Shown here: piece by piece, positions 17,158-27,100 of the stretch | Position numbering within the stretch: the first letter of the stretch is position 1 | How the letters are laid out: every line of letters begins with the position of its first letter | Source of the DNA: Candidatus Helarchaeota archaeon | Lineage (GTDB): Archaea > Asgardarchaeota > Lokiarchaeia > Helarchaeales > HEL-GB-A | NCBI GenBank assembly: GCA_016840125.1 | Contig: JAEOSY010000551.1 | Coordinates: 1-46,378, forward strand | Reading direction: 5' to 3' | DNA length: 46,378 bases | Notes under the pieces: generated by a model | Database searches by the model: none | The model's input: the letters and a program-made list of their open reading frames with translations, nothing else | Told to the model about the DNA's origin: nothing | Position numbers and translations under genes: made by a program

Positions 17158-19050
17158 GTGGAAGAATTGGCGAAATCAAATTTTAGTATTGATTCACCTG
17201 GTGGGAAGGTCTTACTGTTGGGCAACGAAGCGATAGCGCGGGGTGCATTAGAAGCTGGAGTTCGCATTGTAGCGGGGTACCCTGGAACCCCTGCCACGGA
17301 GATTGTCGAGACCATTGCTGAAATGTCCAAACAATATCCAGAAATTTATGTTGAATGGTCAATTAATGAGAAAGTTGGTTTTGAAACAGCTTTTGGGGGA
17401 TCCATGAGTGGTCTACGATCTGCGGCGGTTATGAAGCATGTGGGCGTAAATGTCGCTGCGGATCCTTTTGTTACTGCATGCTATGCGGGCGCTCGCGGTG
17501 GATTTGTGTTGATCGAAGCGGATGATCCTAATTGCTATAGTTCACAGAATGAGCAAGATAATCGAAATCTCGCCAAACACGCATTATGTCCTGTTTTCGA
17601 ACCATCGAATGTTAACGAAGCGAAAGAAATGACCAAATATGCCTTTGACTTTTCTGAGAGGCTCGAGACCGTCGTTATGCTGAGATCCACTACCCGATTG
17701 TCACACTCGCGGGGAGATGTAACCCTCGGTAAAATTAAACTTGGAAAAAAGGAGGGCGTATTTGATCATGATAAGGATCGTTGGACATTCCTCCCCGTCA
17801 ATGCACGGATCTACAGGAAAGTGATGCTTGATCGGTTTAAGAAGATCGAAGAAGCCGTCAATAACGTCCCATTCAACAAGCTTCATTTAAATCAGAGTTC
17901 AAAAATAGGGATAATTGCCTCGGGCTTGCCTTTTGCATATGTTATAGACTATTTAAAGGAAAAAAAGCTAGAGGATAAAGTTTCTTATTTAAAATTAGCC
18001 ACAACTTTTCCGCCACCCAAAAATTTTATTATCAATTTAATAAAGAATCTCGAGCGTGTTCTTATTGTGGAAGAACTTGAGCCCTTTATTGAAGAGTATC
18101 TCCATATTTATGCAAAAGAAGTCAATCCTACCCTAGAAATAATTGGGAAAAAGCTCCTTCCCAGAAATGGCGAGCTGACACCCCTCATTGTAGAAAAGGC
18201 GCTAGATACTTTTCGAGATCGGAAATCAACGCTTGAGACTTCAGAAACTAAACTGGAGATTCAAGCACCTCCGCGTCCGCCCGTGCTCTGTGCAGGATGC
18301 CCTCATCGAGCGTGTTTCTATGCATTAAAAGGGGCTGAAAAACAGTTTGGTGATAGATTTATTTATAGTTCAGATATCGGTTGCTATACGCTTGGGTTTT
18401 ATCCTCCTTTAGAAACCATTGAAACAACCCTGTGTATGGGCGCTTCAATTGGCATGGCACATGGCATCTCAAAATCGGGAGAAAAAAGCCCAATATTTGC
18501 GATTTTAGGTGATAGCACTTTCTTCCATGCAGGGATCCCCGCCCTCGCTAATCTTGTATATAACCAAAGCAATGTCAATGTCTTGGTGCTCGATAATTTA
18601 TCTACTGCTATGACTGGGTTTCAACCACACCCTGGGACGGGTGTTCTCATAACCGGTGAAAAAAGTAAACAGATTATTCTCGAGGAATTAGCCGTGGGAC
18701 TTGGTGTTGAGTTCATCAGAGTATTTGATCCCTATGATTTGGAAAAATCAATCAATATCATAATCGAAGCAATCAATTATACGAAGGGTCCAACACTACT
18801 CATCGCACGACAGGACTGTTCCATCTTATCTACTCGTGCCAAACAGAAAGCAGGTGAAAAGGTTGATTGTTACACTATAGATGATGTCAAATGTAATCAA
18901 TGTCGAATTTGCACATCGACTTTCGGGTGTCCGGCCTTTTTTGTTGATGATGAAAAAAGTGAAATTAGAATAATGAAAGACCTTTGCTCTGGTTGCGGTG
19001 TATGTGTTGACATCTGTCCAGAAAACGCAATCCATCGAATTGATCAGTAA
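17158..19050 (+). CDS. iorA: Indolepyruvate:ferredoxin oxidoreductase, alpha subunit
   Basis: The 630 residues match IorA, the TPP-containing subunit that decarboxylates aryl pyruvates to aryl-acetyl-CoA with transfer of electrons to ferredoxin. YPGTPATE (41-48) is the N-terminal pyrimidine-domain motif. The TPP-binding segment begins with LGDSTFFHAG and continues through LDNLSTAMTGFQPHPG, containing the GDS...N magnesium ligands. The C-terminus has a ferredoxin domain with C579/C582/C585/C591 and C610/C613/C616/C620. Length is typical. GTG 17158 is used; no earlier start is present. Its beta partner is encoded on the opposite strand, with only 10 nt between the stop codons. Confidence 0.95.
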   Translation: MEELAKSNFSIDSPGGKVLLLGNEAIARGALEAGVRIVAGYPGTPATEIVETIAEMSKQYPEIYVEWSINEKVGFETAFGGSMSGLRSAAVMKHVGVNVAADPFVTACYAGARGGFVLIEADDPNCYSSQNEQDNRNLAKHALCPVFEPSNVNEAKEMTKYAFDFSERLETVVMLRSTTRLSHSRGDVTLGKIKLGKKEGVFDHDKDRWTFLPVNARIYRKVMLDRFKKIEEAVNNVPFNKLHLNQSSKIGIIASGLPFAYVIDYLKEKKLEDKVSYLKLATTFPPPKNFIINLIKNLERVLIVEELEPFIEEYLHIYAKEVNPTLEIIGKKLLPRNGELTPLIVEKALDTFRDRKSTLETSETKLEIQAPPRPPVLCAGCPHRACFYALKGAEKQFGDRFIYSSDIGCYTLGFYPPLETIETTLCMGASIGMAHGISKSGEKSPIFAILGDSTFFHAGIPALANLVYNQSNVNVLVLDNLSTAMTGFQPHPGTGVLITGEKSKQIILEELAVGLGVEFIRVFDPYDLEKSINIIIEAINYTKGPTLLIARQDCSILSTRAKQKAGEKVDCYTIDDVKCNQCRICTSTFGCPAFFVDDEKSEIRIMKDLCSGCGVCVDICPENAIHRIDQ

Positions 19051-19060
19051 AAATTTTAAC

Positions 19061-19879
19061 TCAAATTAATTTTTTAACTGAATTCAGACCTGTTTCCAGA
19101 GCTTTTAAATTTATATCAACCAGTTTTGGTTTCAAAGTTTTTTTGATGGATTCCTCTATTATATCCCGACTTAATGGTATTGCATTGAAGCCCAATAAAG
19201 CCCCAATCATTACTACATTCGTCATCCGAATGTCTCCTAATTCCATCGCCAGTTGTGAAGCCGGTATGATATAGGCATTTGGAGACGCCAAACTAATCTT
19301 ATTTATTATTTCGGAATGCGGAGGATAACTTGACTCATTTACTAGTTGTAAAGCATGCAACTGGCATATTTGAGCACAACTCATGCAACCAGTACACCCC
19401 GAAAGAATTTCACAATGTCCATCTACAACGTGGGAGGCGGGTGATGCGACCACTGCAAGGCATTTTGGGTCTTGATAATAACTATTTACATTACAATTAA
19501 TTCTACAATTTCCACAGCCAATACACACATCCGAATCCACCCTCATGTGCTGCCCCTGAAATAAGATTGGGGGAATGATGCTTTCATCATTTACGAGTAA
19601 AATTCCATCGGGTTTTAGATAGTCCAAATATCGTACAGCTTCTATTAATTCGAAAGATAAAATTACATCCGCTTTCTTGATTTTAACTAAAGGGCTTTCA
19701 ATAGCATCACCAAATCTGAGATGGACTATCACTGTTCCTCCTCGCTGCGCCATTCCGTGAGTTTCTGCGGTTCTAACTTTATTATCCAATTTTAGAGCTG
19801 CCCAACCCAAAATTTTAGAAGCGCTTATTACACCTTGTCCGCCTGTACCAACCAGTACAATATTAAATTCGTCTACCAT
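19061..19879 (-). CDS. iorB: Indolepyruvate:ferredoxin oxidoreductase, beta subunit with inserted ferredoxin domain
   Basis: FNIVLVGTGGQGVISASKIL and ETHGMAQRGGTVIVHLR are the standard IorB/gamma-domain signatures, and the C-terminal ELGDIRMTNVVMIGALLG segment also fits. IorB is normally near 200 residues, whereas this one has 272. The extra part, about 108-185, is a two-cluster ferredoxin: C119/C122/C125/C129 and C162/C165/C168/C172. The insertion follows the DESIIPP strand. It could give the beta subunit its own electron exit. The gene is the last of a minus-strand operon after the ATC-hydrolase-like and PaaI genes, and is convergent with iorA. Confidence 0.92.
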   Translation of the reverse strand: MVDEFNIVLVGTGGQGVISASKILGWAALKLDNKVRTAETHGMAQRGGTVIVHLRFGDAIESPLVKIKKADVILSFELIEAVRYLDYLKPDGILLVNDESIIPPILFQGQHMRVDSDVCIGCGNCRINCNVNSYYQDPKCLAVVASPASHVVDGHCEILSGCTGCMSCAQICQLHALQLVNESSYPPHSEIINKISLASPNAYIIPASQLAMELGDIRMTNVVMIGALLGFNAIPLSRDIIEESIKKTLKPKLVDINLKALETGLNSVKKLI

Positions 19880-19900
19880 TAACTCACTATGAAAGTTGGG

Positions 19901-20308
19901 TTATTTTCTTTTAAGATATGCAGTGCCTCTAAAGACTGCAATGAGTTCATCTTTGTTATTTGTGATTTTGATTTCCGTAATACTGGTCCTTCCCGTTTCT
20001 GCAATCACTTTCGCATCAGCTATCAGAGTTTCGTCAACTTCGACCTTCTTGATATGATTCAGGTTTGTATTTAGAGCCACCGCAATTTCAATATCCGCAG
20101 AGGCATTGCACGCTAATTGGAACGCGGAATCTGCCAGACTATAGATCGCACCGCCATGTCCGGCATTAAAGAAATTCATAAAATCCTCTTTAAATTTTAA
20201 GCTAACCTTCGCAGTTCCAGTCGCGATGTCAAGAACTTGAATACCCATAAAAACGAAATAATTGTCGTTCGCGGCATACTCTTTTAATTTCTCAGGATCC
20301 ACTTCCAT
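19901..20308 (-). CDS. paaI: PaaI-family hotdog thioesterase
   Basis: The 135-residue hotdog-fold protein contains AGHGGAIYSLADSAFQLACN, nearly the E. coli PaaI active-site helix (GHGGxxxxLADxAFxxACN) with the conserved Asp nucleophile/base. It ends with the family's VAVFRG-like strand (LIAVFRGTAYL). The enzyme hydrolyses aryl-acetyl-CoA thioesters, releasing CoA. The ATG at 20308 is preferred to a TTG at 20317. It is 15 nt after the ATC-hydrolase-like gene and 21 nt before iorB, so it can act on the product of IorAB. Confidence 0.92.
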   Translation of the reverse strand: MEVDPEKLKEYAANDNYFVFMGIQVLDIATGTAKVSLKFKEDFMNFFNAGHGGAIYSLADSAFQLACNASADIEIAVALNTNLNHIKKVEVDETLIADAKVIAETGRTSITEIKITNNKDELIAVFRGTAYLKRK

Positions 20309-20323
20309 CAAATCCAAATGGTT

Positions 20324-21019
20324 TTATTTCCCTTTATCTTTTTTCTGTTTTGCTTTCCACCGTTTTAATGCCCGCTGCTCCAGCATCTCTGAATAGCGGG
20401 ACCATTTATCAGGACTTCCTGGTTGTTTTCTGGCTATCTGAAATTTACATGTTTTCGCTCCTGCAGGAATGGTGCTTAAGAACTCAACATTAAAATCTAC
20501 GGATGGATGCAATTCTCTCACGCGATCTAATATTCCTTGAACTAAATACCGTTGAATTCGACAGTCGAACGCCCTATACACATCTTCTAATGGGCACCAA
20601 ATTATATCAAACTCGCATTTATCCTCATCAATTATGCGCGGATCTTCGATTGACGTCCAGGAGACTGTATTCACCTTTGTTGCGATATAACTTACCAACT
20701 CAATCGTAGAAAAATCCGGGGGGATCTCGATTCCACCAAACATTTCATCAGCCATATCCCGCCCTACTTTAATTAGAGATGCATTACATATCTTTTGACC
20801 CTCTGGACCAAAATTTTCCTCAACATCCTCCAGCATTTGAAGGAGCGCCTTTGCCATAAAAATACTAAATTGAAAGAACGTTGCTGGATCGAAATCTGGG
20901 CGAGGAAGGACTTCTTTTCTGAATCGATCCGTTGCCACTTTATAAGGTTCCTTGAATTGATCCTTAATTTTTTTCCAACTCGCTTCCTTCCGATCCGCAT
21001 TTTTCATTATCCCTTGCAT
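20324..21019 (-). CDS. ATC-hydrolase-like protein (L-2-amino-thiazoline-4-carboxylate hydrolase family pattern)
   Basis: The 231 residues are mostly helical in the first half. The second half has a CEFDIIWCPLEDVYRAFDC region and ends in a CKFQI strand, as seen in archaeal proteins of the ATC-hydrolase-like / V4R superfamily. The substrate is unknown. It is the first gene of the operon that continues with PaaI and IorB, so a role in the same thioester pathway is inferred. The ATG at 21019 has GGTGATG nine bases upstream; a second ATG at 21007 is less well supported. The highly basic C-terminal tail (KRWKAKQKKDKGK) is unusual. Confidence 0.6.
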   Translation of the reverse strand: MQGIMKNADRKEASWKKIKDQFKEPYKVATDRFRKEVLPRPDFDPATFFQFSIFMAKALLQMLEDVEENFGPEGQKICNASLIKVGRDMADEMFGGIEIPPDFSTIELVSYIATKVNTVSWTSIEDPRIIDEDKCEFDIIWCPLEDVYRAFDCRIQRYLVQGILDRVRELHPSVDFNVEFLSTIPAGAKTCKFQIARKQPGSPDKWSRYSEMLEQRALKRWKAKQKKDKGK

Positions 21020-21050
21020 TCTAACATCACCAATATCCGTACCTTGTGAA

Positions 21051-21062
21051 TGTAATATTACA
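21051..21062. promoter_or_regulatory. Perfect 12-bp palindrome, operator candidate
   Basis: TGTAATATTACA lies 32 nt before the first codon of the ATC-hydrolase/paaI/iorB operon, overlapping where its transcription should start. Perfect two-fold symmetry at this position fits the binding site of a dimeric regulator. The same word was not noticed in front of other genes in the window. Confidence 0.45.
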
Positions 21063-21130
21063 AAGCTACCTTATTTTTTTTTGTAAAGAAGTATTTATTT
21101 ATCCTCGAAAAAAAGGTTAAACATCAATCA

Positions 21131-21143
21131 CTATAGTATATTT
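21131..21143 (+). promoter_or_regulatory. TATA-box candidate for giant gene 1
   Basis: CTATAGTATATTT lies about 55-60 nt before the ATG at 21195. A transcription start near 21165 would leave a short leader with the GAAGGG Shine-Dalgarno site. Confidence 0.4.
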
Positions 21144-21194
21144 CTTTTTCAAAATTAACTCTAATCGTTAATAACATTGAAGAAGGGACAATTA

Positions 21195-24100
21195 ATGAAG
21201 AAATCCGCTAAAATTTTAATTGGTTTAATAATTGTTTTCCTTTTAATCGGTACAAATGTAAAAGAAGTTCATGATCAATCAGAGATTATGAAATCATACG
21301 TGGGAGAAATAGACCAAGTTGGAGATATTATATTTGTTGCGATAGAACCACCAAAAAAACCCTATTCCTTGAAGAATTTGGTGATTGAATTACAGAATGT
21401 TACAGTTATCCAGAATGACACCGATGGGGATGGGTTATATGATTCGGTCGAGGCCGTCCTGGGCACTGATTTCAATAATACCGATTCAGATTATGATAAC
21501 TTGAATGATAGTTACGAAGTGGATCAAGGACTGGATCCGCTCAATCCAGATACGAATGAAGATGGGTTACCCGATTACCATGAGGTCACGAATGTTTATT
21601 CGCTTGACATCGATGGTGACAATCAACAGAATATCTGGGACTTTGATAATGATGGGGATGGCGTGAACGACCGGATAGATCTTTCCCCAGCTGCCAAATC
21701 AACAAGCCATGCCTCATTCAGTTTCGATATTACAACGGATCAAAAGCCTCTCTTCATGACCTTTCAGTTGAGGCCTGAGAATCCGACGCATTTGAAATTG
21801 GTAGACCAATCTTGGGACTGGCCTTGGGATAATGAAAGTACAATGCAAGATTTAGATAATTCTAAAGAAGACGTGATAATGGCCCCTTGGCTTCGCGCGA
21901 GTGTTAACGATATTCCGAGCCAAGCATCAGTGAACGATTATGGGGTTCAGATAACATCTGATGGGATGGAAGTTGCACTTAGCGCAAATCGAGAGCATGG
22001 ATCTATCGTCGCGTTAACTGGTAGGCTATTCCACCCCACCCCTCCGGCTAGTCTATCACTTGATCTGGAGCTTGTGTGGAAGGTCTCAGGGTTTACTGAT
22101 GGCATCGCCAAATCGTTACAAGCACAGAATGGCATGTACGTGACCATTGGGGATAATTCGATGGCAGTTGCTAATACCAGTGTAGAGGCGGAAGGGTTAT
22201 TAAAATGGATTGATCTGGGCGATAATAATATCTCTCTTAAAGTACCCAACGGACCATATCTCTCTGTTGCCGATAATGGCGTTCTTGTTGCAAACGGTAC
22301 TAGCCTTGGCGCGCGTGAGACGTTCGAGGTGAGTTATCAAGCTGGTAATGACGCAAATTTCAAAGCCTATAACAATCAATACCTATCGGTCCGACCCGAT
22401 GGGGTGCTGGTGGCGAACAGCAATCAACCAGTAGATTTTACCATGGGTGATCTGGGTTATTGTCCGGAGCTCACCCCTCTCGTCACATATAATGACGATT
22501 TCATGATAACTGGTCTTACAATCGAGGAAAGCTTTGGTTCGGATATTGGGTTGTTTTACAATTCAACAAATAAGAATCACACAATCGCAGCTAATTTGAT
22601 TATGGATTACATTTTCCTCAGAAACGCCACGACCTCAATCTGGGACATGCCCACGATGCTACTCGATTACAATATAACCGTTTCCAATCGCACTGAATCG
22701 TTTGTGGAAAAAAATGAAGCTTTTGTCCAAGCAGGTAATGAACTCATACCTGAAATCTTAAATATGGTTCCTGCAAATAAAACGCTTCCTCTCATCATTG
22801 CCAATGAGGATTATTCCAAAACTATTGATCTGTCGGATATCCCCACAGGGACCTATATTATAGGGGCCACCAACTCAATTAACTTAATTGCAGAACCCAC
22901 AATAACAGCCAAGACCATGAAAATGAACTTCTATAACACCTCGAGTCAAAAAAAGCTCACAACTACCGAAGTATTGTTGGAGATAGAGAGTTGGGGGCTG
23001 AATGCCAACACTACGCTCGATCTGATGACACTAGTCTGGAAATGGCAAGTTGGGCAACAGTTTGTCACGTCTATTGATGGCGTTCCAATGGATTTTACAG
23101 GTTTCATACCTGAGCTTTCTATAAAGAGTTGCGCACCCGCAATTGCAGTCCTAGGTCTCGACATTATCGGGAATACTTTCACTGGTGTAGGGATGGCAAT
23201 AATCGAAACCTCGGCTTCTAAAGCCGCGGCAAAGCTCTATGAATCTTTAGTATCAAGGGGAACTAGTATCTCTGCGGGTGGATCGAAGGCTTTAGGCGAA
23301 ATCCAATTCAAAACCATGAAGCAAGGCCAATTTCTGAAAAGCAGTAAAATGCATAAATTTATGAAAGGGGTTTGTGTTGCACTAGTTGTAATAGACGTGA
23401 TTGCAAGTCTCGTATTCTACGGTTTATCGATCGCCTCCGCTTGTAAGACCGCAGATTCCTATCGGGAGGCGATAGATGACGCGTATGGCGATGAGTTTCT
23501 AGCACTCCATGTTACAATTGCGACAGTTTTTTACGCAGTTTTAATTGCTTTGACAATTGCTTTGTTTGCTTCAGGGGTAGGGGCGATTTTGGGCCTAGTT
23601 CTAGGGTTACTTTTAGCGGTTTTCGGGTTCTTCTTAGACTTTCTCATTGGTTTAATAGTTGGTTTAATTTTTGGGAGTCCAACAGATTATTACCACGCTG
23701 AACCTGATATTGATATTGAAGGCGGTCCAGAATCCACTATAGTTGACTTAGATGACAATGGTCTCGATGTTGGTGATAGAATCGAAATTCTCACCCACTT
23801 AGTCGGGATTATTAATGGAGCTGGTTCAAATCCAACATTACGCGACCCGAGCTATATGGTCCCTTGGATCAGCATCGCACCTCCCTCTGACCCCTACTCA
23901 ACCACGAGTACAAGATTGAATGAATCCCTAGTAGATTATTCACCTTATGAGTGGCAGGCTCACACAACATTATTAAATCGCACTAGTTCGGTTGAAGTTA
24001 ATTCAACTAGATTAGAAGACCGATATGATTCGATGGCGTGGATAAAGCCAGGGATTCCCATGAGAAACTTCCCCGTGAAAGTCATGCTGAACGGTGAGTA

Positions 24101-27100
24101 TCGTATCCGCAGTATCTATTACCACAAGTGGCTTGGTCTTTTCAAATGTTGGCATCATAAATGGACCGATAACTACACAACCCCATTCGAAATTTCAACG
24201 CTTTACTATGACGTTCTCCCGGGAACCCTCAACAGCTTCCTTGGTTGGAAGGGGGTTACGCTCAACGATCGCGATGGTGATGGGCTCAATGACAGCATAG
24301 AAGTATCCCAGGGCGTTTCTGACAAGTACCGCTATGATACCGATGCGGATGGGTTGAACGATAAATACGAAATAGATAATGGAATTGATCCAAGCGATTG
24401 TGATACTGATGAAGATGGTTTAATAGATAAATATGAATATGTCTACGGCACAAATGCAACTAACGGGGATTCTGATGGTGATGGTATTTACGATTATCTT
24501 GAAATTGCAGGTTGGATAATCTCTTTTAATTACAGCGGTCAGCCATTTCAAATGCGGGTTTTTTCGAATCCAGCATTAAACGATACGGATGATGATGGTT
24601 ATAGTGATGGCGCCGAGTACTGGAGTGGTCTCAATCCCAGATCCGCGGATACAAATGGCGACGGGATAAATGATGTTGCAGTCCCTCAGACGGAAGTAAT
24701 AGGCATATTGGAGAATTTGACAAATATAGAAACAGATATTGTTAATAGCTCCTGCACAGTATCCGAATTTGCAGTCAACGATAACGGAAGTGTCTATGTA
24801 CCGGTTCTGATCCCAGGAAATAATTCTCTCATCACGCTTGATTCAAATCTGACCTATTATAACAATTGGTCGCTTACTTATAATCCAAGTGTTGTGGCAT
24901 TCGATAACTCTAATGAATCTATTTACGTACTTAATATCGGAACGGAAGTATTTTGGAAATATAATCTGAGTGGTACTATTTTAGGATCTAATAACTTTGT
25001 TAGAGGTGAATCCGGGCCTATAGATATTGCAGTTGATTCGAATGGATTTGTATATACGACCCAAGAAGGTAGTTATACACAAATCAGTAAGTTCTGGCCA
25101 AACGGGACATATATAGAAGGATATGGTAGTGATGGACCCAACCCTGAGCAGTTTAAAGAGATAGGCTCCCTTGCCTTAGATGATAAATATGGCTTCATTT
25201 ACGTGCTCGATGGTGATGGTGTTAGCTCAACCCGACGTATTATGAAATTTAATAAAACTGACGGCTCTTTTATTACCACTTTACCAAACGGCTATGGGCA
25301 GATTGTCGATTTCGCTGTTGATGCAGACGGGTGGGTTTATGTCCTTGACCAATTTGATCCAGACTTAGGGGAAGGTTGCGTGAGGCGATTCGATCACAAC
25401 GGCATGGAAGATCGGAACTTCATACTCACGGATACGAACGGGACTAAACCTTGGGAACTAATCCATTATCCATCGAGAATTGATTTGGATTCGGACAACA
25501 ATGTCTACATTCTCGAAGAAAAAATCCCTGATAATCCTTATCCTAAGCTCATGAAATTCAGACCGAATGTTACCTTAATCCCACCCAATATCACTTATGA
25601 TAAGTATGATTGGGACGGAGATGGCCTTTGGAATCTGTTTGAAGTTGTGGGTTGGAATACGACTTTCGTTAACAACGAGTCGGTGACAATGCTCGCTGTC
25701 AATAGTGAACCCCTACTGCAAGATACTGACTTTGATGGTCTTTCGGATTATTATGAAAATTTATCAAGATCCAATCCTCGGGACACTGACACCGATGGGG
25801 ATGGATTATCCGACTTCTTCGAGTGGGAATTAGGCACTAACATTACTGATGATGACACAGATGGCGACAACCTATCCGATTCAATTGAAGTCTTATTTGG
25901 ATCAAATCCCATAAATAGCTCAGATACGGATGCCGATGGGCTATCAGATTACCTGGAATACTTACTCAATTCAGATCCCACGAAAATCGACACGGATGAT
26001 GATGGAGCGAATGACTCCCAAGAATATTTCGGGAATTCTTATGGAAACTCTAGTCTATTAGATCCCGATACCGATGACGATTTATTGTTTGATGGACTTG
26101 AATATTTACTCAATTGTGATCCGAACGATCAAGATACGGATGATGATGGCTTAATGGATGGCGAGGAACTCATTCATAACACCGATCCAACTCTCAACGA
26201 CACAGATGGCGACGGCGCAATTGATGGGCTCGAAGTGGACCTCTGGTTGAGTCCCCTCGACCCTGATACTGATGACGATGGCCTGTCCGACTGGATCGAG
26301 CTGTACTGGGGATCAAATCCTATGAACAATGACACCGATGGTGACGGCGTGCCCGACGCCTTGGATAATGATACCCTACTTACATTCACAACACCAATGT
26401 ATGTAGCATTCGATCCAGATCCCTACAATAGTAGCTTAAAGTTCGCTCAGAATCTTGGCATAGTGGGTAATGTTACCATCGTCTCGGTTGATGATCTAAT
26501 AGCGAACCACACTAATTCTTCATTAATCGTGCTCGTAGGACATCCTGCCCCTGAAAACGATACCGTTGGTGGATTGATTTACAATTTATTGGCTGATACC
26601 GGAACTGTCCTTTCAGAGATGATGGCGCCAGATTCGTATAAGATGGTGATCCGATATGGCGTGTGGACGAATACTCAAACCGTAATAATGCTCTCAAAAG
26701 CGTACCCCTTGGACGGGTACAAGGTTTTCACTAGCATTAAAGCGAAAAATGTCACTAAAGGTCCTAATTCTTTTTTCATTGAGTATAAAACAACGCCCAT
26801 ATTCCATAATACAACCCATTATAAATATGGGTTTCAAGTAGATGATTTAGACGCGGTGAAAGCCACCGACTCTATCGTCTCAATTGAGCTTGTAGATTGG
26901 GCCTTGCCGAGCTTACAGATTACTAAATATACTGGATCAACAACCCCCTATTCCCTAACGCGTCACAATGGTTTGAGCGTCGGTGCACACACCCTTGGTA
27001 CGTATCTCCAATTGACTTTGACGATCAATGGCTCTACTACGGATACGGTTGAGAGCGCTCTCATTCAGATTTACTATAGGCTGTCAGACCTCGACTTGAA

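Noticed and set aside
21177..21194. TTG start extending giant protein 1 by six residues
   Set aside because: The codons overlap the Shine-Dalgarno site, and paralogs start at the position matching ATG 21195.
26174..26389. Ser/Pro-rich minus-strand ORFs opposite the DxDxDG arrays (also 34533-34742, 34110-34346)
   Set aside because: These are antisense shadows of GAT/GGT-rich Asp/Gly codons; they recur at the same place in each paralog without start signals.
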